From assembly GCA_021797855.1 (NCBI GenBank), contig JAJZYX010000004.1:1-64000 (forward strand): a stretch of DNA of 64,000 bases, given 5' to 3'. Made by a program: the position numbers and the translations under genes. The stretch's first letter is position 1; every line of letters begins with the position of its first letter. Below are positions 1 through 8,192 of this stretch, piece after piece. The notes below the pieces were generated by a model, which did no database searches, had not been told where the DNA came from, and saw nothing but the letters and a program-made list of their open reading frames with translations. This DNA comes from Thermoplasmata archaeon (GTDB lineage: Archaea > Thermoplasmatota > Thermoplasmata > Thermoplasmatales > GCA-001856825).

Positions 1-137
1 GACTTCTCGGCAAGCTCCTCTATTGCGTAACCCCTGTACCAAAGCCTGCCGTTCTGCCCGTCAACCTTCGATATAGAGCTCTCGTCTACGTAAATCCCCT
101 CCAATCCATAATTTATGGTTGGTTTAGTGTTCATCAT
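1..137 (-). CDS. gltA: Citrate synthase, N-terminal fragment (cut by left edge)
   Basis: The reverse strand reads from ATG at 137 (a second ATG lies at 134) into MMNTKPTINYGLEGIYVDES and then DGQNGRLWYRGYAIEELAEKS, which runs off the window. The GLEG(I/V)Y..E..I..(V/I)DG..G.L.YRGY.IE.LA pattern is the classic N-terminus of citrate synthase, which condenses acetyl-CoA and oxaloacetate into citrate. Only about 45 of some 380 residues are visible, so no catalytic residues can be checked. A TATA-like box lies upstream at 168-176. The assignment rests on the N-terminal motif; 2-methylcitrate synthase cannot be told apart here. Confidence 0.85.
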   Translation of the reverse strand, partial: MMNTKPTINYGLEGIYVDESSISKVDGQNGRLWYRGYAIEELAEK

Positions 138-167
138 CTAGATCACACTTTATAATTAGGTAAAACC

Positions 168-176
168 GATATAAAA
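168..176 (-). promoter_or_regulatory. TATA-like box of citrate synthase
   Basis: The reverse strand reads TTTTATATC about 31-39 nt before the ATG at 137, giving an expected transcription start near 146 and a very short leader. The position fits archaeal TATA geometry. Confidence 0.45.
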
Positions 177-208
177 CGCTGATTCAAAATTAAGCAAATC
201 TACGATCT

Positions 209-361
209 TTAATTGGATCGAATGCCAACTAACGCAATGCTGATTCCATCATCTTTTCTAACAGTTCCCGGCGGGACACCGAAGGTCTCTAGGCGCACAC
301 CCCGAACTATTCCTGCCCCTGGCAATCTGTAGGTTATGGGGCGAAATTATTCCTGCTTCAT
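209..361 (-). pseudogene. Small reading frame behind the metalloregulator, broken by a stop at codon 5
   Basis: An ATG at 361-359 overlaps the stop codon of the metalloregulator gene (ATGA). It reads four codons (MKQE), meets TAA, and then stays open in the same frame for 45 further codons to a stop at 209-211. The downstream part contains RPITYRLPGAGIVRGV and then GVPPGTVRKDDGISIALVGI. I do not recognise the family. The overlap geometry suggests a translationally coupled partner gene that has been inactivated or truncated; a chance open frame is also possible. There is no other gene in 138-357. Confidence 0.25.
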
Positions 362-750
362 GCGGGGAGTTTTATCCTGCTCTCTTTCACCTTGGTAGTG
401 AAAGTTCGCATCTTTTCAGCCAGATCCTCGTCGATGAAGTGCTCGAAAAAGCAGGCCTTCTCCTTCGCCGTTTCCTCGTCACATCCCATCAGTTTCAGAA
501 GTTCGTAAATTGAGCTCTCCTTCTTGCTCAGGTTTTCAAGTAGCTTCTTTCCTTTCTCCGATAGCGTCATCCCCCTGTATTTCTGGTAGTTGATGAGCCC
601 ATCCTTAGACAGCTTGCTCAGCATCTGGGATACCGATGCTGGGGTTACCTTCAAAAATTCAGCAATTTCAAGAGGTCGTGCATATCCCTGTAACCTTATG
701 AAATGGTCGATCGATTCGAGGTATTTTTCCCTGTCCTCGTTTGTTTTCAC
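358..750 (-). CDS. DtxR/IdeR-family metal-dependent transcriptional repressor
   Basis: A 130-residue protein with an N-terminal winged helix (about residues 8-65, with YARPLEIAEFLKVTPASVSQMLSKL as the recognition region) and the short metal-binding/dimerisation domain, but no SH3-like third domain. The second metal-site signature reads KACFFEHF, with Cys, Glu and His spaced as in DtxR/IdeR (Cys-x2-Glu-His) and not as in MntR (Glu-x2-Glu-His), which points to iron rather than manganese sensing. The His of the ancillary site (DtxR His79 region) is not obvious; the segment reads ESSIYELL. It starts with GTG at 750. It probably represses iron uptake or storage genes; IdeR-like sequence lies in the adjacent intergenic region. 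Confidence 0.85.
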   Translation of the reverse strand: MKTNEDREKYLESIDHFIRLQGYARPLEIAEFLKVTPASVSQMLSKLSKDGLINYQKYRGMTLSEKGKKLLENLSKKESSIYELLKLMGCDEETAKEKACFFEHFIDEDLAEKMRTFTTKVKESRIKLPA

Positions 751-837
751 CTACCTAAATTATTTAAGAATTATTACGCTTTCCTGCAAAAATTTAAGTA
801 CCATATCATTCGGCAACTAAAACTGTTTAGGGAACTC

Positions 838-846
838 GGTTAGCCT
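838..846. promoter_or_regulatory. Possible IdeR/DtxR half-operator
   Basis: GGTTAGCCT matches the central nine positions of the bacterial DtxR/IdeR consensus (TTAGGTTAGSCTAACCTAA), but the outer arms do not match. A second TTTAGG lies at 826-831 and TTTAGGTAGG occurs on the reverse strand just ahead of the regulator gene itself. It lies between the regulator and the transketolase operon. Binding is inferred only. Confidence 0.25.
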
Positions 847-882
847 TGAAGGAAGGCCTATCAAGAGGGAGGGGGAAATAAA

Positions 883-1054
883 ATGGGATGGCTAAATCAA
901 GCGAAAAAGGCAGAACGCTAGAGAGGCATATGATGAGTTCCAGTTGTCCCCAAAAGTGACGTCAGCATGGATGATGTCAGGAGTTGACAAAAAATTGAAT
1001 AAGATGGATGACGATTTGGGAAGGTGCAAGATTCCGTGCAATCGGAAGATCTAG
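883..1054 (+). pseudogene. Small frameshifted ORF ahead of transketolase
   Basis: A strong ribosome site (GAGGGAGGGGG at 865-875) precedes ATG at 883, which reads MGWLNQAKKAER and stops at 919-921. The +1-shifted frame (codon phase of position 914) is open from 896 to 1,054 and continues plausibly as NAREAYDEFQLSPKVTSAWM, then MSGVDKKLNKMDDDL. The break sits at a five-A run (904-908). Removing one A would give a single 56-residue protein. I do not recognise the family. It may be a decayed gene, a programmed frameshift or an assembly error. The tail overlaps the transketolase start. Confidence 0.35.
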
Positions 1055-1851
1055 AAGGCATAGCCAAGGAGGTCAGGAAATCAATCATAAGGATGACCTA
1101 CGAGGCAAAGAGCGGACATCCGGGTGGTTCCCTCAGTGCGACAGAAATACTCACGTACCTTTACTTCAGGGAATTGAGGATTGATCCATCAAATCCAAAC
1201 TGGCCTGACAGGGACAGGTTTGTTTTATCAAAGGGGCATGCAACCCCCGCACTCTATTCCGTTCTTGCAATGAGGGGGTTTTTTGACAAGAGCCTCCTCC
1301 AGGGATTCAGGAAGATAAATTCACTGCTTCAGGGTCATGCTGTTAATCACGTCCCTGGAGTGGACATAACTGCAGGGTCCCTTGGACAGGGACTCAGCAA
1401 TGCAGTAGGACTTGCGCTCGCTGCGAGGATTGACAACAAGAAATACAGAGTATTTGCGATGATAGGGGACGGGGAGTCTGACGAGGGGAGCATCTGGGAG
1501 GCAGCACTTTCCGCGGCTCACTTCAAGCTGTCTAACCTGATTGTGTTCCTGGACAGGAACATGATCCAGCTGGACGGCTTCACCGAAGAGATACTAACTC
1601 TTGGCGATCTGGAGGCTAAATTCAGGTCATTTGGCTGGTCGGCAATAACTATTGACGGCCACTCTTTCAACGAAATAAGGAATGCTTTGGAATGGGCCAA
1701 GGTTCAACAGGGCCCAAAGATGATCGTTGCCAGGACAGTCAAGGGGAAGGGAGTGAAATTCATGGAGAACAATCCCGAGTATCACGGCAAACCCGCACCC
1801 AACGAGGAGAAGCTAAACGAAGCGCTGAGGGACATCGAGGGGATGCAATAA
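1024..1851 (+). CDS. tktA: Transketolase, N-terminal (ThDP-binding) subunit
   Basis: A 275-residue half-transketolase covering the thiamine diphosphate-binding domain. SGHPGGSLSATEIL (about residues 30-43) and the ThDP motif GDGESDEG (148-155) followed by the Asn of LDRN (about 179) are intact. With the next gene it forms the split heterodimeric transketolase found in many archaea, which moves two-carbon units between sugar phosphates. The given start is GTG at 1,024; GTG at 1,036, nine nt after an AGGTG ribosome-like site, is an equally good choice. The stop overlaps the next start by one base (TAATG), so the two subunits are translationally coupled. Confidence 0.95.
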   Translation: MQDSVQSEDLEGIAKEVRKSIIRMTYEAKSGHPGGSLSATEILTYLYFRELRIDPSNPNWPDRDRFVLSKGHATPALYSVLAMRGFFDKSLLQGFRKINSLLQGHAVNHVPGVDITAGSLGQGLSNAVGLALAARIDNKKYRVFAMIGDGESDEGSIWEAALSAAHFKLSNLIVFLDRNMIQLDGFTEEILTLGDLEAKFRSFGWSAITIDGHSFNEIRNALEWAKVQQGPKMIVARTVKGKGVKFMENNPEYHGKPAPNEEKLNEALRDIEGMQ

Positions 1852-2831
1852 TGATGATGGCAGCAGAACTCCGCTGGCTACCGGACCTCATCAACGGACT
1901 GGAAAAGAAGAGCGTCAGGGAAGCGTACGGCAACACGTTAGTATCGATAGGCAGCGACAGGAATGTGGTGGTGCTCGATGCGGACCTTTCGACATCTACC
2001 CATACTTCCATGTTCCAGAAGAAGTATCCTGACAGGTTTTTCAACGTCGGGATTTCCGAGAACAATATGATGGGCATGGCAGCCGGACTGTCGTGGACGG
2101 GGAAGAAGGTTTTCGTTTCCTCCTTTGCCATATTTGCAACGGGACGGGCTTATGACTTCGTAAGGCAGAGCGTCTGCTACGCCGACAGCGACGTCAGGAT
2201 CGTTGCAACGCACGCTGGTCTCACTGTTGGGGAGGACGGTGCGACGCACCAGATGCTTGAAGACATAGGTCTTATGTCAGGCCTTCCGAGGATGCGTGTG
2301 CTGGTCCCATCAGACGCTGCTGAGACTGAACAGATAGTAAGATACGTTTATGAGAACAGGGGACCTTTCTACGTAAGGCTCTCAAGGGAAAAGGTTCCTG
2401 TAGTCCATGGTAACGAATCGTTCAAGTTCGGGAGAGCGGAGACGATAAGCGATGGTGATGATGTGACCATCGTTGCTACAGGCATCCTTGTGATGGCCGC
2501 GAAGATTGCCGCTTCCTATCTGAAAAAGAAGGGTATATCTGCAAGGGTGCTGAACATGTCCACGATCAAGCCCCTCGATGCCGAGGGGATTGTGAAGGCA
2601 GCAAGGGAGACGGGGAGAATAATTACGGCAGAGGAGCACAGCATCTATAACGGCCTAGGAAGTAGGGTGAGCGAGGTTGTTGCGGAGAGGTACCCCGTAC
2701 CTGTCAGAAGGCTGGGAGTGAACGACACTTTCGGTGAGTCGGGCAAATCGTGGGAACTGATGGACAAGTATGGGCTCAACCCGGCAGGGATAGTCAATGG
2801 AGTTGAAGAATTGTTGAAGGTGAAAGTATGA
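1851..2831 (+). CDS. tktB: Transketolase, C-terminal subunit
   Basis: A 326-residue partner half, starting at the ATG overlapping the previous stop (three consecutive ATG codons at 1,851-1,859; the exact one is uncertain). It contains the pyrimidine-binding domain with the catalytic Glu in [14 protein letters not shown] (about residue 72), the conserved [15 protein letters not shown] segment, and the C-terminal transketolase domain (roughly 200-326). The open frame extends upstream to 1,692 inside tktA, but that part is shadow sequence. It acts with the N-terminal subunit and the downstream transaldolase in the non-oxidative pentose phosphate pathway, supplying ribose and erythrose phosphates. 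Confidence 0.95.
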   Translation: MMMAAELRWLPDLINGLEKKSVREAYGNTLVSIGSDRNVVVLDADLSTSTHTSMFQKKYPDRFFNVGISENNMMGMAAGLSWTGKKVFVSSFAIFATGRAYDFVRQSVCYADSDVRIVATHAGLTVGEDGATHQMLEDIGLMSGLPRMRVLVPSDAAETEQIVRYVYENRGPFYVRLSREKVPVVHGNESFKFGRAETISDGDDVTIVATGILVMAAKIAASYLKKKGISARVLNMSTIKPLDAEGIVKAARETGRIITAEEHSIYNGLGSRVSEVVAERYPVPVRRLGVNDTFGESGKSWELMDKYGLNPAGIVNGVEELLKVKV

Positions 2832-3496
2832 AATTCTTTCTGGATACTGCTAACATAGCTGAGATAGAGGAGGGTGTTTCTTGGGGGTGCGTTGACGGTG
2901 TCACGACGAATCCAACGCTCATATCCAAGGAGCTGACAGGAAATACAGACTTCAAGAAGCACGTAAGGAAAATTCTGAGCCTGGTCAATGGACCGGTCTC
3001 TTTGGAAGTAACTGCCACCTCGGCAAAAGAGATGGTGGAAGAAGGAAAGAGATTGAAGAAACTGGGGGATAATGTTGTCGTTAAAATTCCTGCTACCGTG
3101 GATGGGCTGAAGGCGCTGAAGGTGCTGAGGGAATTGAAAATAGATACCAACGCTACCCTGGTATTCTCCGTAAATCAGGCCCTTATGGTTTCCAAGGCCG
3201 GGGCTAACTACGTCTCACCGTTTGTCGGAAGGCTGGACGATATCAGCGAGGATGGAATGTCCCTTGTGGAGGATATAAGGGAGGTCTACGACAACTTCGG
3301 GTTAGAGACCAAGATCATCGTGGCTTCCATAAGGCATCCTGTTCACGTGAAGGACGCTGCCCTTATCGGAGCGGACATTGCCACTATGCCTTTCGATGTG
3401 TTCAGGAAGCTGATGAATCATCCAAAGACTGACGAAGGGCTTAAGAGGTTCCTGGATGACTGGCACAAGATAGACAAGAGCAAACTGATGTTCTGA
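2828..3496 (+). CDS. tal: Transaldolase (TalC / fructose-6-phosphate aldolase-like)
   Basis: A 222-residue single-domain transaldolase of the short subfamily. [15 protein letters not shown], then [12 protein letters not shown] (25-35), the Schiff-base Lys86 in VVVKIPAT, and [10 protein letters not shown] are typical. It moves dihydroxyacetone units between sugar phosphates. It overlaps tktB by four bases (ATGA) and the next gene by one base, so it belongs to the same operon. Short TalC proteins can be true transaldolases or fructose-6-phosphate aldolases; the transketolase neighbours favour transaldolase. Confidence 0.93.
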   Translation: MKFFLDTANIAEIEEGVSWGCVDGVTTNPTLISKELTGNTDFKKHVRKILSLVNGPVSLEVTATSAKEMVEEGKRLKKLGDNVVVKIPATVDGLKALKVLRELKIDTNATLVFSVNQALMVSKAGANYVSPFVGRLDDISEDGMSLVEDIREVYDNFGLETKIIVASIRHPVHVKDAALIGADIATMPFDVFRKLMNHPKTDEGLKRFLDDWHKIDKSKLMF

Positions 3497-4314
3497 TGCC
3501 CAAGACTCTTGCGATTACGAGTCCACCTGACCTTGATGCTGTGGCATCCGCATATCTGCTTAGACGGGCCCTTCGAGAGGATTTGGAAGTTAGGTATCTG
3601 GACCACAGCATCATAGAAGTTTCAGAAGCTGATTACATCCTGGATTCCCCTCACGGAAAAGCCAGGATTATGCGGTTTGATCACCACGACACGAAGGAAT
3701 GGACATGCTCAGCCATGAAGGTTGTCGAATACTTCCACATGGGCCCAGCCGAGAGGAGGCTCGCTGAGGCGGTTTGCTGGCAGGACAATGCAGGTTGGCG
3801 CTCACTTGGAAGAGACGGGCTGGACAACACTCTCGATTCCGCACTGAAGAGCATGATGGTAGCGAGGTACAGCCAGGAGCAGTTTGAGGGTATATTCAAA
3901 AGCATCTTTGATGCGATGATCACCAAGTTTGAAGAGGATGAGAGGGTCATCTCGCAAATAGAGAAGAACATAATTTTCAGGAGCGAGGGTAACGAGGTCC
4001 TGACAGTCAATGGTGACTTCCCCAAGGACGTGATATTCCAGCAGTTTTCCCCTCATTTCCTGGTTAAGGTTTCCAGGTGGGGCATTTCCGTAACAAGAAT
4101 AGCCAAGCTTCGATCCCCTGATCTCTATGACTTCAAGGATTCCGTGAAGAAGATGCCCGGAAGCAATCCTGACAGATGGTTCTTTCATCCCCAGGGTTTC
4201 TATATAGGATATTCAATCAATCCTGACAGCAACGAGAGAATTCCAGTAGACCCGCTGGAATTTTCAAGGGAGCTGCTATCCTTCGTGAAGAATGATTCCA
4301 GGAAACCTGATTGA
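3496..4314 (+). CDS. MYG1/DHH-like predicted metal-dependent phosphohydrolase
   Basis: A 272-residue protein with the motif PDLDAVASA (residues 11-19), a FDHHDT motif (61-66) and a later CWQDNAG segment, resembling the metal-binding motifs of DHH phosphoesterases and MYG1-type nucleases. It carries no obvious DHHA1 GGGH motif. It is the last gene of the transketolase-transaldolase operon, with a one-base overlap at its start. The substrate is unknown; a nuclease or nucleotide phosphatase is the likely general class. The link to sugar-phosphate metabolism comes only from position. Confidence 0.6.
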   Translation: MPKTLAITSPPDLDAVASAYLLRRALREDLEVRYLDHSIIEVSEADYILDSPHGKARIMRFDHHDTKEWTCSAMKVVEYFHMGPAERRLAEAVCWQDNAGWRSLGRDGLDNTLDSALKSMMVARYSQEQFEGIFKSIFDAMITKFEEDERVISQIEKNIIFRSEGNEVLTVNGDFPKDVIFQQFSPHFLVKVSRWGISVTRIAKLRSPDLYDFKDSVKKMPGSNPDRWFFHPQGFYIGYSINPDSNERIPVDPLEFSRELLSFVKNDSRKPD

Positions 4315-4496
4315 ATTAAGTCCCGGACCATCTTCTAGAGAGTCAATACCCCTCAAAATTGAAAACAGAGGGACATTCAATACGATAAACGCGAAGTTGC
4401 AAATCGAACGCTCTCAATGCTGGCGTGAAGGATGATAGAAAACGTCTCCAGCCTCATAATTCTTCAGGTTCCTCTATTTTGTTGGAAAAATTAGGA

Positions 4497-4506
4497 AAAG
4501 TTTGAT
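4497..4506 (+). promoter_or_regulatory. TATA-like box of mptA
   Basis: AAAGTTTGATAAG lies 24-32 nt before the ATG at 4,529, so the transcript is probably leaderless. The rest of the 4,315-4,528 gap shows nothing recognisable. Confidence 0.4.
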
Positions 4507-4528
4507 AAGAGTCTAGCATTTCACCGAC

Positions 4529-5404
4529 ATGCAGAAATTCAAGGACGTCCAGTCCGAGCCACCTGAAAGCAACTACAGGCTGGACAGAGTGGGTCTTACC
4601 AACGTGATGAGACCAATTACGGTTCAGAGGAAGAGGAAGACGATAACCCTTGTTCCAACCTTCAGGGTGTTTGTGGACCTCCCCCCATCCAGGAAGGGGA
4701 GCGATCTTTCGAGGGACATAGAGGCTGTGGAAGATGTCGTAGAAGGGGAGGTAGAAGGGAGGACAAAGGGGATAGAGTACGTTGCTGAACTGATAGTTGA
4801 AAAGCTCCTGGCGAGACACCCTTATGCCACTTCCGCAGAGGCAGAACTGTCTGCGGACTACTTCCTAGAGAGAAGCAACCCGAAAGGGAGGAAGACGACG
4901 GAGAGGTATCTAATCAAAGGTATCGCAATCAAAAAAGACAAGGAGAAGACGAGGAGATATATAGGAGCAACGGCAACAGGTATAACGGTATGCCCATCCG
5001 CGATGAAAACTGTATCCGCACTCATGAACAGGGGGGACGACTCCCCACCCTACATATCCCATAACCAGCGCAATGACGTCTCAATACTTATGGAGGTGCC
5101 GGATGGGTGGGACGTCGAGGTAAACGAACTCATTGATATAGCTGAAAGTTCAATGAGCGCCCCAACCTACGAGCTCCTGAAGAGGGAGGAGGAAGGGATG
5201 CTGGTGCTGCAGGCGCACATGAACCCAAAGTTCGTTGAAGATGCCGTCAGGGACGCGATGAAGCTTATCGTGAAGAGATATTCTAACATGCCGGACGGGG
5301 CATGGGTCAAGGTCACCAGCGAGAGTTATGAGACGATACACAAGCACAACGCGTATGCTGAAAAGTCAGGGACTCTAGGGGAACTGAGGCGCGAGCTGGG
5401 TTAG
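4529..5404 (+). CDS. mptA: GTP cyclohydrolase MptA (type IV / FolE2 family)
   Basis: A 291-residue member of the FolE2/MptA family, which opens the GTP ring to start pterin synthesis; MptA forms 7,8-dihydroneopterin 2',3'-cyclic phosphate. Supporting segments are SNYRLDRVGLTNVMRP near the N-terminus, TATGITVCPSAM, YISHNQRNDVSILMEVP, and the C-terminal YELLKREEEGMLVLQAHMNP followed by KFVEDAVRD. In non-methanogens the product probably feeds folate- or tetrahydromethanopterin-like cofactors. Its stop overlaps the 3' end of the opposite-strand Lhr gene by four bases. Confidence 0.9.
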   Translation: MQKFKDVQSEPPESNYRLDRVGLTNVMRPITVQRKRKTITLVPTFRVFVDLPPSRKGSDLSRDIEAVEDVVEGEVEGRTKGIEYVAELIVEKLLARHPYATSAEAELSADYFLERSNPKGRKTTERYLIKGIAIKKDKEKTRRYIGATATGITVCPSAMKTVSALMNRGDDSPPYISHNQRNDVSILMEVPDGWDVEVNELIDIAESSMSAPTYELLKREEEGMLVLQAHMNPKFVEDAVRDAMKLIVKRYSNMPDGAWVKVTSESYETIHKHNAYAEKSGTLGELRRELG

Positions 5405-8106
5405 GACCAAAATCTCCTGTTTTTCGCGAATTCCACCTCATTCACAAGTATCTTTTCCAGAAGTTCGTTCTCGTTTCTCGAAGGGACTTCAAGTATCCTG
5501 GAGGCCCTTTCCGGTCCTATGCCGTGAGCCGCAAGGACAAGGAGTGCCTTTTCTTCGTACATCCTAAGGAGGTGGTATGACGCTGTTATCTTCCGTCTGG
5601 TATCCGGAGACATCTTCTTTGTACTTTCAACCTCGTACGGCTTTATCGGGGCAATCCTAGGGCTGCTGCAGAAAATGCATCTCCTCTCCCTCAGGTCCTG
5701 AATCCTGTTCTTGAAAACCCTCTGGCAGCTAAGGCAGTAGAATGCCATCTCCTCCGAAAGGAGCCTTCTCTTGACAGCTGCGAGTATGGGCGCAGTAGGC
5801 CTTATCGGCATCATCTTCTCCTTCAAGCTGCTCATATAGAGCCTGGAGGATTCAGAGAACGACGTTCTCGTTTCAATCTTCATCTTCCCGGAATAAATCA
5901 GTTCCCCGACCTTCGTCAAATTTTCAACGTCCAGATAATCCCACTTGAACTTCTCTACAGCCTCAACGAAGAACGGCGTTCCCTTGTGGGAAGAGAATAT
6001 CCTGTCTATGCGGATTCTCGTGAAGTCGCTATCCTTCGAGATAACCCCGAATTTCTTAGCCACGTTTATGGTGCTGTACTGGAACGTCTTCGACTTCTCA
6101 ACGTACCTCCCGATGTTAGGCAACTCATCATCCAGGTTCTTTATGATCTCCAGGATGTCATCAATTTCATACCTGCTGTTACCTCTTATCACAATGTGGT
6201 ATGGTGAATTATCAAAAAGGAATGATTCTCCGTATTTCTCTGACAGCCTGAATGTGATTACAAGCGCTAGGGTGTAGTTGGCCCTTGTTCCTGCTGTTAG
6301 CTGTATAACTGTTGTACCACCCTCTTTCTCCACCCTGATCTCCCTGTCGTTAGTTGCATCTCTCCTGAACTCCCTGATCCTATCCTTCGTGAAATCGTCG
6401 AGGTTGTCGTCAAGAATTCCCTCCCTCCTCTCGCGTCCAACTTCCATAGCTATTTCGTAAGGTACAGGAATCTCCTCACCGGACCAACTCGGAGGAACGG
6501 AGATTCCCTGGATGAAATCTACGTAGATGTATCTCTCCTTTACCGAGAGAACCCTCCACGTACTACCCTTCAGCGTGAAGGTGGATCCGACATCTATTTC
6601 AGTTGCGACGTACCCCTCGTCCAGAAAACCTATGATTTTGGAGGTACTGGATTCCTTCACAATGTACCTCTTTTCGTCGGGTATCATGGATATGTTTTCT
6701 ATGAAGTACTTCAGAGTCCTTCCGCTCTTTCTCACCAATCCAGTTAAAGGTTCATATCTTAGAGCCGATATCGAGGAAAGGAAGGAAAGGAGGGAATCCA
6801 TTTCATCCCTTGTGATGTAAGCGAAATTCCCGACCCTTCTGAAAATTTCCATCAGCCTGTCTATATTTGTCTCCTTCTCCGAATGCACTATCGCCATTAC
6901 CTGATTTGCAGCCACAATGAGCGGCTTTTCCCTTATCCTCACCTCCTCTATTGAGCCTCTCTCGGCGAATTTTGCAATCACGCCCCCCTCCTCAGCTTCG
7001 ATTTCGTTCATCGCAACGATTTCCCCAACTGAAACCTCGGAGAGTCGGTGCTTTCCTCTCCCAACCCTCTGAACCAGCCTGATGACCTGTCTGGGGGAAT
7101 TCACCTGTGCAACAAAACTCACGCTCCCTATGTCTATGCCCAGCTCCATGCTGGAAGTACAGATTATGCCGCTCAATTTTCCCCTCTTGAAGTCCTCTTC
7201 GATCTTCGTCCTTACATCTTTCCCGAGGGAGCCGTGGTGTACTTCCACGGGAATTTTCTCGTCAGCTAGCCTGAGCCTCATGACGATGTCCTCCGCAGTG
7301 GACCTCGTATTTGAGAATACAATGAACTGCTTGTTTTCGCGGTAAAGTCTCACTATGTAATCTATGACCTGAGAATAGTCTTCGTCAGACCCGATTACAT
7401 CCTTGAACGTAGGATCTGCACCATGGGGAATCGAAACCCTGATGTCGTAGTGCTTTGAAATGCCCGCCTTCAACACACGGTACTCCTCACCAAAGAAAAG
7501 TTTCTCTGCCACTTCCTCAGGATTTCCTATGGTCGCAGAAATAGCTATGATCTTGAAATCCGGGGCTATTTCCCTCATCCTCGAAAGGCCAAGCATCATC
7601 TGCCACCCTCTCTCGTCATTGAGGAGTTCGTGGACCTCGTCTATTATCACGTACCTGACGGACCTAAGATGCTCCCTTATCTTCTTCCCGCTGACTATCA
7701 GCTGAAGTGTCTCCGGGGTGGTTATGAGGACTTGGGGAGGGTGAAGGAGCTGGTATCTCCTTTCGCTCTCGCTGCTGTCTCCGTGTCTAACCCCAACCTC
7801 GAGACTAAATTCCTTCCCGTAGAACTCTATCCTGGAAAGTACATCCCTGTTCAGTGCCCTGAGGGGGGTTATGTATATCGCCCCGAATCCATTTATTCGC
7901 TCCTTAGCTTCACTGAGCCTCTGGAATACCGGGAGGACGGCCGCCTCAGTCTTCCCGCTGCCGGTGGGAGACGTAAGCAAGATATTCTGGCCTTTCAGTA
8001 TCTCAGGTATTCCTATCCTCTGGGGCTCGGTGAAATCTGAGAATCCCCTGCTTCTCAGGACATCAAGAAGCCTTCCTTCTATATTCTCATCGGAACGCGA
8101 TGCCAT
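5401..8106 (-). CDS. lhr: Lhr-type superfamily 2 helicase
   Basis: A 901-residue ATP-dependent helicase. Walker A is SPTGSGKT (46-53), motif II is DEVH in VRYVIIDEVHELLNDERG, motif III SAT follows, and the second RecA domain ends with RLVQRVGRGKH. Family knowledge: archaeal Lhr proteins unwind DNA and RNA-DNA hybrids in repair. The C-terminal part has a winged-helix/Lhr core and a treble-clef-like zinc site, CLSC-x18-CIFC (about residues 780-805), followed by a helical tail. The start ATG at 8,106 is 22-31 nt from a reverse-strand TTTTTAAAC box at 8,128-8,137. Confidence 0.95.
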   Translation of the reverse strand: MASRSDENIEGRLLDVLRSRGFSDFTEPQRIGIPEILKGQNILLTSPTGSGKTEAAVLPVFQRLSEAKERINGFGAIYITPLRALNRDVLSRIEFYGKEFSLEVGVRHGDSSESERRYQLLHPPQVLITTPETLQLIVSGKKIREHLRSVRYVIIDEVHELLNDERGWQMMLGLSRMREIAPDFKIIAISATIGNPEEVAEKLFFGEEYRVLKAGISKHYDIRVSIPHGADPTFKDVIGSDEDYSQVIDYIVRLYRENKQFIVFSNTRSTAEDIVMRLRLADEKIPVEVHHGSLGKDVRTKIEEDFKRGKLSGIICTSSMELGIDIGSVSFVAQVNSPRQVIRLVQRVGRGKHRLSEVSVGEIVAMNEIEAEEGGVIAKFAERGSIEEVRIREKPLIVAANQVMAIVHSEKETNIDRLMEIFRRVGNFAYITRDEMDSLLSFLSSISALRYEPLTGLVRKSGRTLKYFIENISMIPDEKRYIVKESSTSKIIGFLDEGYVATEIDVGSTFTLKGSTWRVLSVKERYIYVDFIQGISVPPSWSGEEIPVPYEIAMEVGRERREGILDDNLDDFTKDRIREFRRDATNDREIRVEKEGGTTVIQLTAGTRANYTLALVITFRLSEKYGESFLFDNSPYHIVIRGNSRYEIDDILEIIKNLDDELPNIGRYVEKSKTFQYSTINVAKKFGVISKDSDFTRIRIDRIFSSHKGTPFFVEAVEKFKWDYLDVENLTKVGELIYSGKMKIETRTSFSESSRLYMSSLKEKMMPIRPTAPILAAVKRRLLSEEMAFYCLSCQRVFKNRIQDLRERRCIFCSSPRIAPIKPYEVESTKKMSPDTRRKITASYHLLRMYEEKALLVLAAHGIGPERASRILEVPSRNENELLEKILVNEVEFAKNRRFWS

Positions 8107-8161
8107 GCACCAGTGGATAGACGGCTAGTTTAAAAATCAGATGCAGATGGGAAACAAGAAA

Positions 8162-8170
8162 ATTATTTAA
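8162..8170 (+). promoter_or_regulatory. TATA-like box deciding the start of the flavoprotein gene
   Basis: ATTATTTAA is centred 27 nt before the ATG at 8,193. The open frame has an earlier GTG at 8,172, but that codon lies directly behind the box and would not be in the mRNA. Confidence 0.5.
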
Positions 8171-8192
8171 GGTGTGTCAAACTTGCGCCCTG

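Noticed and set aside
240-340. Possible tRNA or intron-bearing tRNA in the gap before the metalloregulator
   Set aside because: No T-arm GTTCRANYC box and no acceptor pairing could be found; a protein-like frame explains it better.
1692-1850. Earlier start of the transketolase C-terminal gene
   Set aside because: The segment overlaps the conserved end of the N-terminal subunit in another frame and has no family sequence.
7630-8128. Long open frames antisense to lhr
   Set aside because: They mirror helicase codons and have no ribosome site or family match.
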